64,000 nucleotides of DNA from Halpernia sp048269545 (lineage in GTDB: Bacteria; Bacteroidota; Bacteroidia; Flavobacteriales; Weeksellaceae): assembly GCF_048269545.1 (NCBI RefSeq), contig NZ_JBLXIJ010000006.1, forward strand, positions 68,338 to 132,337. The letters run 5' to 3'. The notes under the pieces are model-generated. The model searched no databases. It worked only from the letters and a program-made list of their open reading frames with translations, and had not been told where the DNA came from. Positions 33,267-42,050 of the stretch are shown here, piece after piece (position 1 is the first letter of the stretch; each line of letters begins with the position of its first letter). The translations under genes and the position numbers were made by a program.

Positions 33267-33295
33267 AATACATTGTTTTTATTGGTTAATGTATT
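33267..33295 (-). promoter_or_regulatory. Start-codon hairpin, leader copy B
   Basis: The stem and loop are identical to copy A (AATACATT / AATGTATT, 13-nt loop), directly before the ATG of the 232-residue protein. Conservation of the whole leader between unrelated coding genes points to a mobile or duplicated regulatory cassette. Confidence 0.65.
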
Positions 33296-33298
33296 ACG

Positions 33299-33336
33299 AA
33301 TCTAAAACTAAAACTAAAACTACGCAAGTTATTTTG
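33299..33336 (-). promoter_or_regulatory. Hexamer-repeat promoter element, copy B
   Basis: Three full AAAACT units (33304-33321) with flanks ACGCAAGTTATTTT and AATCT, one unit fewer than copies A and C. With three units, CTTG and TAGATTCG are 20 nt apart on the minus strand, close to the normal -33/-7 spacing. Confidence 0.75.
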
Positions 33337-33423
33337 TAAACTTTAACAAAATAATCGCAATTTGAAATTAATCTAAATGATTTATTCAAATTTAGTTTCC
33401 CTTTAATTTTAATAAATTTGAAA

Positions 33424-34395
33424 ATGAAAAAACTTTTTCTTTTTGTAATATTAATTTTTCTCACTTCCTGCGACAAAATAAATCCGCACAATCATACTTT
33501 TTATTATTGGCGAACCAATTTAAGTTTAAACCAAGCCGAAAGTGACGCTTTAAAAAAATCTGAAATCCCATTACTTTACACCCGATTTTTTGATATTGAT
33601 AAAATTAACGGGAAATTTGAACCAGTCGGCGTTATTACAAAAGAGGCCAGTTTTACAACAGACAAAAAAATTGTACCCGTCATTTTTATAAAGAATGAAG
33701 TTTTGTATGATATTACGCCTGATGAAATTAATTTTTTAGCAAAGAGCATCAATAATTTAATTAATAGAAAAAGCAAAGAATTACAATCAAAAATTACGGA
33801 TGAAATACAAATAGATTGTGATTGGACTGCGGGAACAAACGAACAGTATTTTGATTTTCTTGAAGTTTTTAAAGATATTTCACATAAAAATATTACTTGC
33901 ACATTGAGATTGCATCAAGTGAGAGATTATCCATTAATAGGAGTTCCTCCCGTAGAAAAAGTATATTTAATGTGTTACGCAACCTCATCTCCTTTGGAAA
34001 ATTCTACAAAAAATTCAATTTTAGATGTTCCTACTTTAAAAAATTATTTGCAAGATTTAAACACTTATCCTTTAAAAATGGACATTGCATTACCTATTTA
34101 TTCTTGGGGAATTATTACCAATCATTTGGGTAAACATAAATTAATCAATGCATTAAGCTTGTCGGATTTAAAAAATAATATTAATTTTAAACAAATATCA
34201 GGAAATAATTTTGAGGTTTTGAATGATGGTTTTTACTTCGGTATTTATCTAAGCAAAGGTTTTAATGTAAAAATTGAAAGCATTAAACAAGAAGATTTGA
34301 ACCAGACTTTAGATTTTATTAATGATAAACTCACTTTTTATAATATTGTTTATTATCAACTCGACAGTCGTTTTATTAAAAACTATAAACTATGA
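33424..34395 (+). CDS. Lipoprotein with possible glycosidase-like (DUF3142-type) fold
   Basis: 323 residues from ATG (a TTG two codons earlier is less likely). The lipoprotein signal ends FLTSC with Cys16. The mature part looks like an alpha/beta barrel: FYYWRTNLSL, LLYTRFFDI, IQIDCDWTAGTNEQYFDFL, CTLRLHQVRDY, VYLMCYATSSP and MDIALPIYSWGI resemble the strand ends of DUF3142 / GH18-like proteins. Enzyme activity is not established. Its last four bases overlap the start of the next gene (ATGA), and the three genes 33424-37271 form a rightward operon. Confidence 0.72.
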   Translation: MKKLFLFVILIFLTSCDKINPHNHTFYYWRTNLSLNQAESDALKKSEIPLLYTRFFDIDKINGKFEPVGVITKEASFTTDKKIVPVIFIKNEVLYDITPDEINFLAKSINNLINRKSKELQSKITDEIQIDCDWTAGTNEQYFDFLEVFKDISHKNITCTLRLHQVRDYPLIGVPPVEKVYLMCYATSSPLENSTKNSILDVPTLKNYLQDLNTYPLKMDIALPIYSWGIITNHLGKHKLINALSLSDLKNNINFKQISGNNFEVLNDGFYFGIYLSKGFNVKIESIKQEDLNQTLDFINDKLTFYNIVYYQLDSRFIKNYKL

Positions 34396-36881
34396 AAAAA
34401 TTAATTTTACTTGTCATAATCCTCTTCTGTAGGAATACAAAAGCTTGTTCATGGTATGATCCAGATTTGGAGTACTTTAATCTTTTTACACAAAATTTAA
34501 TTCCCAATAAAGCTTACGAACCATTTTTGCTCACTTATTCTAATGCGTTTTATGGCGCTGGAAATTCTCAACTTCTCGATGAAAATATTCAGGAATGGCA
34601 AACTTTTTTTAAAAATGAATTGACTTATGACGAAACCAATGCTTTAGTTACAAAGATTGACATTAAACATTTAAATAATTTAAAAGCTGGGAAATTAACT
34701 CATGATTTATTTAAAAAATTAGGCGTTGGTTTCTACACCAAAAACAAAGAAGCAATCGATTATTTAATAGAAGCAAAATATTTGCAACCTTATATGCGCA
34801 TTAGTTATGTGGAAGATGCAGATTCATTTTACCCAGCGGAACCGACAGATCCAAAGAATGCAACAAAACTGAATTATTTAAAAACCAACGTTGCATTAAA
34901 AAGTTTATACAACGCTGCAAAAATTCCTGAAATTAAACTTCGTTATGCTTATCAAATCGTACGTTTTAATCATTACACAAGACATTTTGACGAAGCAGTG
35001 AAAGCTTTTAAAACTTATGTGGAACCTTACAAAAAAGACACGCCAATTTATTGGTACGCTTTAGACCAAAAAGCGGGCGCAGAAAGAGGTTTGCTTTTGA
35101 TGAATGAGGCAAATTGGGATTTCTTCCAAGTTTTTATCCATTCTAAAAATAAAAAACAGAGTGCTTTTACCTCAATGAAAATAAGCAATGACAATGATTT
35201 TCAATCTTTATTACAACGTGCGGAAACAACAGAAGAAAAAAATATGGCGTATTTTCTTTTGGCTTATTCCAATTACAGTGATCCTGTTCCATTAATGGGA
35301 AAAATGCTGGATAATAATGCAGATTCGGATATTTTAAAAATTTTAGCATCAAGATCCATTAATGAATTAGAGCGTTCTTATTTGCCAATTCGTATTGATT
35401 GTGACGATGATAAATGCAAAATGAAAGACAAACGTTTGCCAATTTACTTTGAAACTTATGGCATTGGAATGGAAGATAAGAGTAAAAATTTCATCGCAGA
35501 ATTATCTGCTTTCATTAAAAAAGCGCGTGCAAAATCGGATGATGCATTTTGGCAAATGACAGATGCATATTTAAAATTTTTAAACAGAGATTATTCTGAA
35601 AGTCAAGAAATTTTGAGTAATATCAAAACAAATGATGTGCAATATTTAGCAGAAATTAAAAAAATGAAAATGCTGAACGACATTGTTTCTCAACCAAAAA
35701 TTGACGCTACATTTGAAAATAAAATGATGCAGAATTATGCGGACTTTTTTAATATTCCAAAAATGAAAAATACAGAAACATATATGGATGAACCAGATAC
35801 GGAATCTTTCATCCGAGATATTTTAGCAAATCGTTATTTTCTGCAAGGGGAAGATGCAAAATCTTTTCTGATGAATAATCAGTTATCAGATTTACAATAT
35901 AATCCGAATTCTAAATTGGTGAAAGAAGTTGAAGATTTTTACAAAAAACCAAATAAAAATGATTTCGAAAAATACATCGCTAAAAATCTGGACAATGTCG
36001 GAAATACAGAAGCTTTCTTTAATGTGATTTACGGAGATTTTGCAATGCGACAAGCTGACTTTGAAAAAGCTAAAAATTATTATGAGAAATCTAAAAATTT
36101 CAGTGGAATTCCACGTATTGTTTATGATTGGTCGGAAGATACGAGAACCGAAGCGCCTATAAAATTTAAAAAAGATGAGTATGACGGATTTCACAATATT
36201 TCAAGCTTGGTTTTTGGGCATAATGTTTGGGAAAGTTTTGGAAGTCCAGAAAAGGTTTCTATGAAAGCCGCAAATACAAAAGATTTTCCTTTTATTAAAA
36301 ACAAAATGAATAAATTAGAATTGTCTCAAATTGCAGTTCAGCTTAATTCTATCGCAAATGAAAATTCTGAAAAGGGCGCAAAAGCAAACCAACTTATCGG
36401 GAATTTATTATACAACACGTCTGTTCTCGGTTATTACAGAGAGACTTTTACAATGGATATTAATAATGAAAATGGACAAAAATTTCAGTTTTGGACTCCC
36501 GATAATAGCTTTCATTTTTATTATAAAAACTTCACAGACAGCAGTTTTATAGAACCTGATAATTTTGATTTAATTATTAATTTTTACAAAAAGGCACTTT
36601 CTCTAAATAAAAATAAAGAGGAACAAGCCAGAATTTTATTTCAAATGGCAAGTGCGGAACAAGGTAAATATTACCAGTTTGAAAATTCAAATGAACCAAT
36701 AAATTATGACGATCCGGAATGGTCTAAAAAAGAAGAATCTCTCCAAGCTAAGTTGAATAAGATAAAAAACGCACAATTTAGAACCTATTTTGCTACTTTA
36801 AAAAAAGATTATGCAGAAACAAAAACAGTGAAAGATTTAAGAAGCAGTTGTCTTTACTTTAAATATTATATGACGAAATAG
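34392..36881 (+). CDS. Large secreted helical-repeat protein, function unknown
   Basis: An 829-residue protein with a signal peptide (KKLILLVIILFCRNTKA), and the mature end starting CSWYDPDLEYFNLFTQ. The rest is alpha-helical with repeat units suggestive of TPR/SEL1-like folds (for example FEKAKNYYEKSKNF, KALSLNKNKEEQARILFQMASAEQGKYY). No catalytic motif was seen. It overlaps the upstream lipoprotein gene by four bases and is followed 3 bp later by a small lipoprotein, so the three probably act together at the cell envelope. Confidence 0.75.
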   Translation: MKKLILLVIILFCRNTKACSWYDPDLEYFNLFTQNLIPNKAYEPFLLTYSNAFYGAGNSQLLDENIQEWQTFFKNELTYDETNALVTKIDIKHLNNLKAGKLTHDLFKKLGVGFYTKNKEAIDYLIEAKYLQPYMRISYVEDADSFYPAEPTDPKNATKLNYLKTNVALKSLYNAAKIPEIKLRYAYQIVRFNHYTRHFDEAVKAFKTYVEPYKKDTPIYWYALDQKAGAERGLLLMNEANWDFFQVFIHSKNKKQSAFTSMKISNDNDFQSLLQRAETTEEKNMAYFLLAYSNYSDPVPLMGKMLDNNADSDILKILASRSINELERSYLPIRIDCDDDKCKMKDKRLPIYFETYGIGMEDKSKNFIAELSAFIKKARAKSDDAFWQMTDAYLKFLNRDYSESQEILSNIKTNDVQYLAEIKKMKMLNDIVSQPKIDATFENKMMQNYADFFNIPKMKNTETYMDEPDTESFIRDILANRYFLQGEDAKSFLMNNQLSDLQYNPNSKLVKEVEDFYKKPNKNDFEKYIAKNLDNVGNTEAFFNVIYGDFAMRQADFEKAKNYYEKSKNFSGIPRIVYDWSEDTRTEAPIKFKKDEYDGFHNISSLVFGHNVWESFGSPEKVSMKAANTKDFPFIKNKMNKLELSQIAVQLNSIANENSEKGAKANQLIGNLLYNTSVLGYYRETFTMDINNENGQKFQFWTPDNSFHFYYKNFTDSSFIEPDNFDLIINFYKKALSLNKNKEEQARILFQMASAEQGKYYQFENSNEPINYDDPEWSKKEESLQAKLNKIKNAQFRTYFATLKKDYAETKTVKDLRSSCLYFKYYMTK

Positions 36882-36884
36882 AAA

Positions 36885-37271
36885 ATGACAAAAAATATTA
36901 TAATTCTCAGTTTATCAATAATTGCAATTTTAGGTTGTAGTAATTCTATAAATAATGTAAATGATATTGACCCAAAACTTATTGGTTCTTGGAATGCGAA
37001 AATTACAAAAACACAAAATCCTATTTCTAAAACCTGGAAAATAAAAAGAAATTCTGATGGTACTTTTAGTTCTGATGAAATTTTAAAAATTGCAAACCGC
37101 AGTCAAAATATAAAACGTTCAGGAAAATGGTGGACACAAAATGGAATTTATTACCTGCAAGACGAGAGAAACAAAGACACTTTAACTTATAAATATTCAA
37201 TATTAAATGCAGGAAAAGTAAAATTTAATTCTACAAAAGACAGTTTAGAATTTGTAGAAACCAAAGAATAA
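36885..37271 (+). CDS. Small lipocalin-like lipoprotein
   Basis: A 128-residue protein. Lipobox AILGC with Cys18; the mature part begins with a GSWNAKITKT segment and has alternating beta-strand patterns (GKWWTQNGIYYLQDE, LTYKYSILNAGKVKF) as in lipocalin-like small proteins. It is the third gene of the 33424-37271 operon, 3 bp after the 829-residue gene, and ends at a shared terminator. The function is unknown. Confidence 0.7.
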   Translation: MTKNIIILSLSIIAILGCSNSINNVNDIDPKLIGSWNAKITKTQNPISKTWKIKRNSDGTFSSDEILKIANRSQNIKRSGKWWTQNGIYYLQDERNKDTLTYKYSILNAGKVKFNSTKDSLEFVETKE

Positions 37272-37277
37272 ATTCTA

Positions 37278-37313
37278 AAAAAAAGATGTTTCATTTTGTT
37301 GAAACATCTTTTT
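37278..37313. terminator. Bidirectional terminator
   Basis: AAAAAAGATGTTTCA pairs with TGAAACATCTTTTTT around a short loop, with A and T runs on both sides. It lies between the convergent lipoprotein and metalloprotease genes and can serve both. Confidence 0.88.
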
Positions 37314-37336
37314 TTATTTTAAACTTAAGTAGAAGA

Positions 37337-39568
37337 TTATTCCTTTATAAATTTAGATTCTGTAGTTTTTCCGTTATCATCAATTGTAATAACATAAATT
37401 CCTTTTGTTAAAGAACTAACTCTTACTTGGTTATTATTTAAAACTCCAGAAGAAACCAATTTCCCTGATAAATCATAAATTTTATAAGCAGATTTTGAAG
37501 AAATATTTTTCACAAAAAGAATCTCTTTTGTTGGATTTGGATAAATTTGAAGTTTTAATTTTTCCGCTTCTGAAGTTGCTAAAGGCGCAGTTAAAGTCAC
37601 TTTATTTACGGCATAGAAAACATTTCCGATAGCAGAAACTCTTACATAAGGAGTAGAAGCACCAAGTGAAGCAGGAAAAATAACGCTTGCAGAACCATTA
37701 TTTGCAGTGGAATTACTTAGAACACTCCAAGTTGCTCCATTATCATTCGTATAATCTATCATAACATTTGCTACATTGTAAGGCGAAGCTGTAGTTCCAG
37801 AAACCACCCAACTAATTGCAACAGGAGAACCTGCAGGACCAGAAGCAGTATTAACTGTGAAAGCAGAAGCAGAACCGACCACAATTTTTTGCTCTTCGTA
37901 AGCTGTTTGTGCTTGACCGCCAATTTTATTATCACGAACTGTTACACGGAAATTAGTAGTTCTAGATTTTGTGGAAGCTGCTTCGAAGTCAGCTGTGTTT
38001 TTAACGCTTCCGCCTAAAACTGTAGATAATTTAGGAAAATATCTTGTGGGACTAGTTGTTGGTGACCAAGAACGGAAACTTGCACCTGAAGATGTCGTTC
38101 CAATATTTGATTTTGTAACACCATTTGCTAATTTACTTGGATCCACTTCTTCCCAACAGTAAGTTAAAGGATCAGAGTCTGGATCTGTTGCAATGGCAGT
38201 CAAAACAAAAGGAGTGCTTTTAGGGATAGTAAAAGTTACAGGCATTGCTTGAATAACAGGAGGATTATTTGTAATATTAGTTTCTTCATCTACAGAAGTT
38301 GTAGCAAGAACTGCTTGAACTTGATCAATACTTACACTGTGGAAATAAGGATCCGAATGTTCTTGTAAATCTGTACTTGCTCCCGTTATTCCTGCATAAC
38401 CCATAATTGTAGAACCTGAACCTGGTTCAACTTCTTTATTTAGAAATTGTTCATAAAAACTATAAGTATGACTATCTCCTAATTGATGTCCCATTTCATG
38501 AGCAACATAATCTATATCAAATGTATCTCCTGATGGATTAGAATTAGCAGGGGATGTAATACCACTTCCTTTATAATTATCTGGAGCAATATATGCATAA
38601 CCACAACCACCATCTGAAGCACTATAAGAGGTAAAAGAAACATCATCGCTTCCTATACAACCGATACAACCTGCATTTCCTCCACCTCCTGTTGCACCAA
38701 AAAGGTGGCCTATATCAAAATCTACATCATTTACTCCGTAACTTCCACTATGTAAAACATTCATTAATTCATAATTCCAGTTACACATTTTAGAAGAAGG
38801 ACTGTAAGGATCTGAGTTTGCATTTGTGAAAATAATATTTTGTGCATTTATCATGTTTAAGTGCAAACTAAATTCTTGTTCAAAAACACCATTCACTCTT
38901 GTCATGGTCGCATTCATTTGAGTAAGAGCACCAGTTTTACCACCAAAATATGCGGTGTATTCTCCTGTTACAGAAAGCGCTAATCTTAAAGTACGATATT
39001 TTTTATCGCTAGATTTTCCTAAAGTAGATTTTTTATCTACCAATTTTTGAATTCTAGCGATTGAAAGTGAATCTTCTTTCGTATTGCAAACAAATGCAGA
39101 TCCATTTTTTGAACTTTTAGAATGAAGTGCATATATCGATTTATCAAATGAAGCTGGCTCAATAAATTCATATTTGCCGCCACTAATAATCATCGACTGA
39201 AAATCATTTGGCGCCACACTAAATCTTATATATTTTGTGGGATCATCAATTCCAGTTCCAACATAAGAGCCCAATTTATATTGTTCTTCTAACGCTTCAT
39301 CCATTACTGGGAAACTATATACAGCAAATCTCTCTATTTTTCCTTCTGCTGTTGGAATTTCTATGGTAACAGATTTTGCATTTTTCCCCATTTTATTAGT
39401 AGAAATAAGTTGGGTACGAATTTTATTGATATCTAATTTGTAATATGCATAATTTTTATTTTGCTTTGAAAATGTTGAAATACCTTCTGTTTTCGTCCAT
39501 TGTGCATTGACACAAAAAGAAAATAAAACGGAAAATATAATTGTAAAAGTTGTAAAGAATTTCTTCAT
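37337..39568 (-). CDS. Secreted reprolysin-type zinc metalloprotease with T9SS tail
   Basis: A 743-residue protein. Signal peptide (TTFTIIFSVLFSFCVNA), then a propeptide-like domain (to about 190). The catalytic domain has the zinc site HEMGHQLGDSH near residue 355 (HExxHxxGxxH) and a downstream methionine turn (TIMGYAG), as in M12B reprolysin-like enzymes. Two Ig/FN3-like regions follow. The C-terminal ~75 residues are a type A T9SS sorting domain (LQIYPNPTKEILFVKN...ESKFIKE). It should be secreted or bound to the surface by the type IX system. It lies inside the island between rpsJ and rplC. Confidence 0.9.
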   Translation of the reverse strand: MKKFFTTFTIIFSVLFSFCVNAQWTKTEGISTFSKQNKNYAYYKLDINKIRTQLISTNKMGKNAKSVTIEIPTAEGKIERFAVYSFPVMDEALEEQYKLGSYVGTGIDDPTKYIRFSVAPNDFQSMIISGGKYEFIEPASFDKSIYALHSKSSKNGSAFVCNTKEDSLSIARIQKLVDKKSTLGKSSDKKYRTLRLALSVTGEYTAYFGGKTGALTQMNATMTRVNGVFEQEFSLHLNMINAQNIIFTNANSDPYSPSSKMCNWNYELMNVLHSGSYGVNDVDFDIGHLFGATGGGGNAGCIGCIGSDDVSFTSYSASDGGCGYAYIAPDNYKGSGITSPANSNPSGDTFDIDYVAHEMGHQLGDSHTYSFYEQFLNKEVEPGSGSTIMGYAGITGASTDLQEHSDPYFHSVSIDQVQAVLATTSVDEETNITNNPPVIQAMPVTFTIPKSTPFVLTAIATDPDSDPLTYCWEEVDPSKLANGVTKSNIGTTSSGASFRSWSPTTSPTRYFPKLSTVLGGSVKNTADFEAASTKSRTTNFRVTVRDNKIGGQAQTAYEEQKIVVGSASAFTVNTASGPAGSPVAISWVVSGTTASPYNVANVMIDYTNDNGATWSVLSNSTANNGSASVIFPASLGASTPYVRVSAIGNVFYAVNKVTLTAPLATSEAEKLKLQIYPNPTKEILFVKNISSKSAYKIYDLSGKLVSSGVLNNNQVRVSSLTKGIYVITIDDNGKTTESKFIKE

Positions 39569-39714
39569 GATATATATTTTGACCGACGAAAATAAATAAT
39601 TTTTATGAATTAAAGGCTATAAAATTGAAAAACAAACCTAATATATAATTACGAGATCTTCTAAGTTTTAGTTTATTGAAAAAATTTTAATTTAAAATAT
39701 ATTTAAAAAAAATT

Positions 39715-40542
39715 TTAATTTTCAAAATAATTAAGTTTTTTATCTCGCTCAATAATATTATTATTGTCTCGGATATATTTTTGGTAACGTTTAGTTTGTT
39801 CTGTGATTTGGTCTTTAGAAGTAATTCTAACACCCATCAATTGTATTTTTTCTTCTGGTTTATAAACAAAATTTTCTCTTATTTCGTGATACGGATCTTT
39901 GTAAAAATCTAATTTTATTCTATCTAAGGATTCTCGATTAATTAATATAGGTTTTTTATCCATTGTAGTTTCTAAAAAATCTATAGTGTTGTAAGTAGAT
40001 TTTAATTGGTAGCTTTTTATTAATTTAAATAAAAATTGATTTTCAGAATCAGAAATTTCAAATATTAAACCAGGAAGTCCGCGGAATTTGTACGGTCCTT
40101 CGTTAATGGGGATTTCCTGATTAAACCAAGCGATCCATTTTCTACCTCCAAAATCTGTAGTTGCCTTTTGCAGATTATATTGTCCCACTTTTTTAGTTTC
40201 TGAGGAAAGTTTCCAGTTTATTTTATCGGTTGTGGAATATTTAAAGTAATCGTTTAAAAATTCAAAATTGAGATTTTCGTTAGAATTTTTTTTTCTAATA
40301 ATTGCAGGCGTATCATTCCAGAGAAAATTTTTATAATCGTGAAGTTTATTTAAAGAATCATTTTCGGCATAAGCGTAATCATAAAATTTCACATCTTGTG
40401 GATTGATGTCTAAAACCATATTTGCTTTTTCATATTTTGCGGAAGCGGAATCTGTTTTAAATTGATATTGGTAAATAAAACGGTGGGTTTGTGAGGAAAC
40501 TGAAATGCTTATTAAAAAAATAAAGAAGAAAACGTTTTTCAT
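39715..40542 (-). CDS. GLPGLI family secreted protein
   Basis: 275 residues from MKNVFFFIFLISISVSSQ, a standard signal peptide; the frame is open nine codons further upstream (MFIFIKNLL), which would spoil the signal. The family core is intact: INWKLSSETKKVGQYNLQKA, F-G-G-R-K-W-I-A-W-F...G-P-Y-K-F-R and GLPGLI. It lies downstream of the broken GLPGLI gene and of the duplicated terminator R2, so it probably has its own promoter in the AT-rich 40543-40620 stretch, which also holds the palindrome AGGTTTTAAAACCT. Confidence 0.87.
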   Translation of the reverse strand: MKNVFFFIFLISISVSSQTHRFIYQYQFKTDSASAKYEKANMVLDINPQDVKFYDYAYAENDSLNKLHDYKNFLWNDTPAIIRKKNSNENLNFEFLNDYFKYSTTDKINWKLSSETKKVGQYNLQKATTDFGGRKWIAWFNQEIPINEGPYKFRGLPGLIFEISDSENQFLFKLIKSYQLKSTYNTIDFLETTMDKKPILINRESLDRIKLDFYKDPYHEIRENFVYKPEEKIQLMGVRITSKDQITEQTKRYQKYIRDNNNIIERDKKLNYFEN

Positions 40543-40620
40543 TAATAAATTTTTGATAAAAATAAACATTTTCTTGGAAACACAAATCTTGACAGGTTTT
40601 AAAACCTTGAAGGTTTGGAA

Positions 40621-40692
40621 AAATAAAAATCCCTAATCTTTCGAAAAGGGATTTTATATAAGTTTTGATTGTTTGCCGAAGCAAATTCATCT
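40621..40692. repeat. Direct repeat R2 (double-hairpin terminator), distal copy
   Basis: A ~70-bp near-copy of the segment after rpsJ (41972-42050). It contains stem AAAATCCCT/AGGGATTTT (40626-40634 and 40647-40655) and the UUCG-type hairpin TTTGC-TTCG-GCAAA on the minus strand (40672-40685). It follows the stop codon of the broken GLPGLI gene and probably ends its transcript. Confidence 0.8.
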
Positions 40693-40703
40693 TAATTTAA
40701 TTT

Positions 40704-41557
40704 TTATTCCAACTCAATTGGATTGTACGGAGAGGCTTGTAACCTTCCGGTAATTTCGCTACCATCTGGATTATAAGCTTTCCCAGAATAAAAACCCGGA
40801 TTATCATTATAAGATTGAATAATTTTTCTAAACTGCTCTCTTGAAACTTTCAAAATATTATCTTCAGTTCGGGTATAAATATTTTCCTTTTTTTTATCAA
40901 TTCCAATCAAAGTAAAATCATATTCATTTTTAGAATCTGAAATTTCCATGATAAGACCTGGAAGACCACCAAAAACATAAGGTCCATTTATTATCGGCAA
41001 TTTTTTGGCATACCAAGCTGTATATGTTCTACCTTTAAAAACGGCTTCCGCTTCTCCACAATCATAACCTAAAATATTTTTTTTCCTTCTTTTAGTTTCC
41101 AATTAAAAACTGGGTTTTGAATTTCGTATTGATAAGTTTTTCTCGCCCAATCTTGGATAAATATATTTTTATCCTTGAAATCTTTTACAACTATTGTTTC
41201 CCATTGTGTTTTCAATTTTAAAAGTACATCAAATTCATCTGCATTTATTGTGGATTGGTGACTTTGCTTCTCAATTACTGAATCTCTCTGCAACTGAATA
41301 ACATCTATAAATTTGGAATAATTTTCACCAATCTGAAGTATTCCAATGGCTACCGTTTTGTTATCTGGAACTTTTGGATTTTTAACAAAACTTATTTTGT
41401 AGTAAAAATTTTGGTTTGCCACGCCTAATGATTCTGATTTGAAAGTCTCTGATTTAAATTTAAAATTGGGTGGATAAGAAATGGTTTGTCCAATCACATT
41501 AGAAAGAACAAAAAATGTTAAGGTTAATATAAGAATTTTTATGGTAAAATTTTTCAT
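40704..41557 (-). pseudogene. GLPGLI family gene interrupted by a frameshift
   Basis: Two reading frames join into one family member. The first (41069-41557) has the signal peptide (ILILTLTFFVLSNVIGQ) and N-terminal half and ends FNWKLKEGKKIF-stop. The second (40704-41102) continues with KKNILGYDCGEAEAVFKGR and FGGLPGLIMEI. The join is at a run of eight A on the minus strand (41077-41084); one extra A would give GKKNILGYDC, matching KKEILGHKC in the paralogue at 30245. It may be a true pseudogene, a slippage-controlled gene or a sequencing error. It belongs to the operon led by the small protein at 41582. Confidence 0.82.
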
Positions 41558-41581
41558 GTATAGAATGTATAAAACTACTAA

Positions 41582-41860
41582 TTAAGGAGGAGTTAATGCA
41601 GCGTTGCATTTAATCGCACTCCATTTAACCGCATCGGCTTCAAGTTCTTTACTAGTTGAATAATCATTTGAATTTAAATAAAAAACAATCCCACATTCTG
41701 AGGTAATCTTCACTAAATTTATATCTGGTGGCGAAACAACTAAATTTAAAAGCGAATTCATTTTTTCATTTTTAAAATTAAGTTCGTGTGATTGTTTAGT
41801 ACTTTTAGCACTCATCATTCCAGCAATTCCTAGAGTAGCAATAAGTAATAATTTTTTCAT
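41582..41860 (-). CDS. Small secreted two-cysteine protein linked to GLPGLI genes
   Basis: A 92-residue protein with signal MKKLLLIATLGIAGMMSA, nearly the same as that of the 88-residue protein at 31814-32080. The mature chain is otherwise diverged, but its two cysteines are again exactly 28 residues apart. It is preceded by hexamer-repeat leader copy C and followed 24 bp later by the frameshifted GLPGLI gene. No known family was recognised. Confidence 0.8.
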   Translation of the reverse strand: MKKLLLIATLGIAGMMSAKSTKQSHELNFKNEKMNSLLNLVVSPPDINLVKITSECGIVFYLNSNDYSTSKELEADAVKWSAIKCNAALTPP

Positions 41861-41888
41861 AACATATATTTTTAATTGTTAATATGTT
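41861..41888 (-). promoter_or_regulatory. Start-codon hairpin, leader copy C
   Basis: On the minus strand AACATAT pairs with ATATGTT around a 14-nt loop and ends at the ATG. Compared with copies A and B the stem has two changed pairs (T-A to C-G and C-G to T-A), both compensated, which supports a real structure. Confidence 0.65.
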
Positions 41889-41891
41889 ACG

Positions 41892-41935
41892 AAACTAAAA
41901 CTAAAACTAAAACTAAAACTATGCAAGTTATTTTT
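41892..41935 (-). promoter_or_regulatory. Hexamer-repeat promoter element, copy C
   Basis: Four full AAAACT units (41897-41920) plus a partial one, flanked by ATGCAAGTTATTTTT as in copy A. It is placed 32 bp before the start codon of the small secreted protein. Confidence 0.75.
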
Positions 41936-41971
41936 GAAAATTTAACTAGAAGAATGTAATTTAGAATTATT

Positions 41972-42050
41972 TAAAATAAAAAAATCCCTAATCTTAAAGA
42001 AAAGGGATTTTATAATATAAGTTTTAATTATTTGCCGAAGCAAAAATCAT
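41972..42050 (-). terminator. Double-hairpin terminator after rpsJ (direct repeat R2, proximal copy)
   Basis: On the minus strand, right after the rpsJ stop codon, comes TTTGC-TTCG-GCAAA (42031-42044). It is followed by a 9-bp stem AAAATCCCT/AGGGATTTT (42003-42011 with 41981-41989) and a T7 run. This ends the str operon. A near-identical copy lies at 40621-40692. Confidence 0.85.

Noticed and set aside
40593..40606. Palindrome AGGTTTTAAAACCT as a regulator site
   Set aside because: The surrounding GACAGGTTTTAAAACCTTGAAGG resembles a common dispersed Bacteroidota word; no gene-specific evidence.
40704..41557. Two separate genes for the GLPGLI halves
   Set aside because: The two frames overlap at an A8 run and together match one full-length family member; the second half alone has no signal peptide or start context.
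30016..42049. Island as an integrated phage, transposon or ICE
   Set aside because: No integrase, transposase, relaxase, phage gene, tRNA target or terminal inverted repeat was found; only direct repeats of ribosomal flanks.
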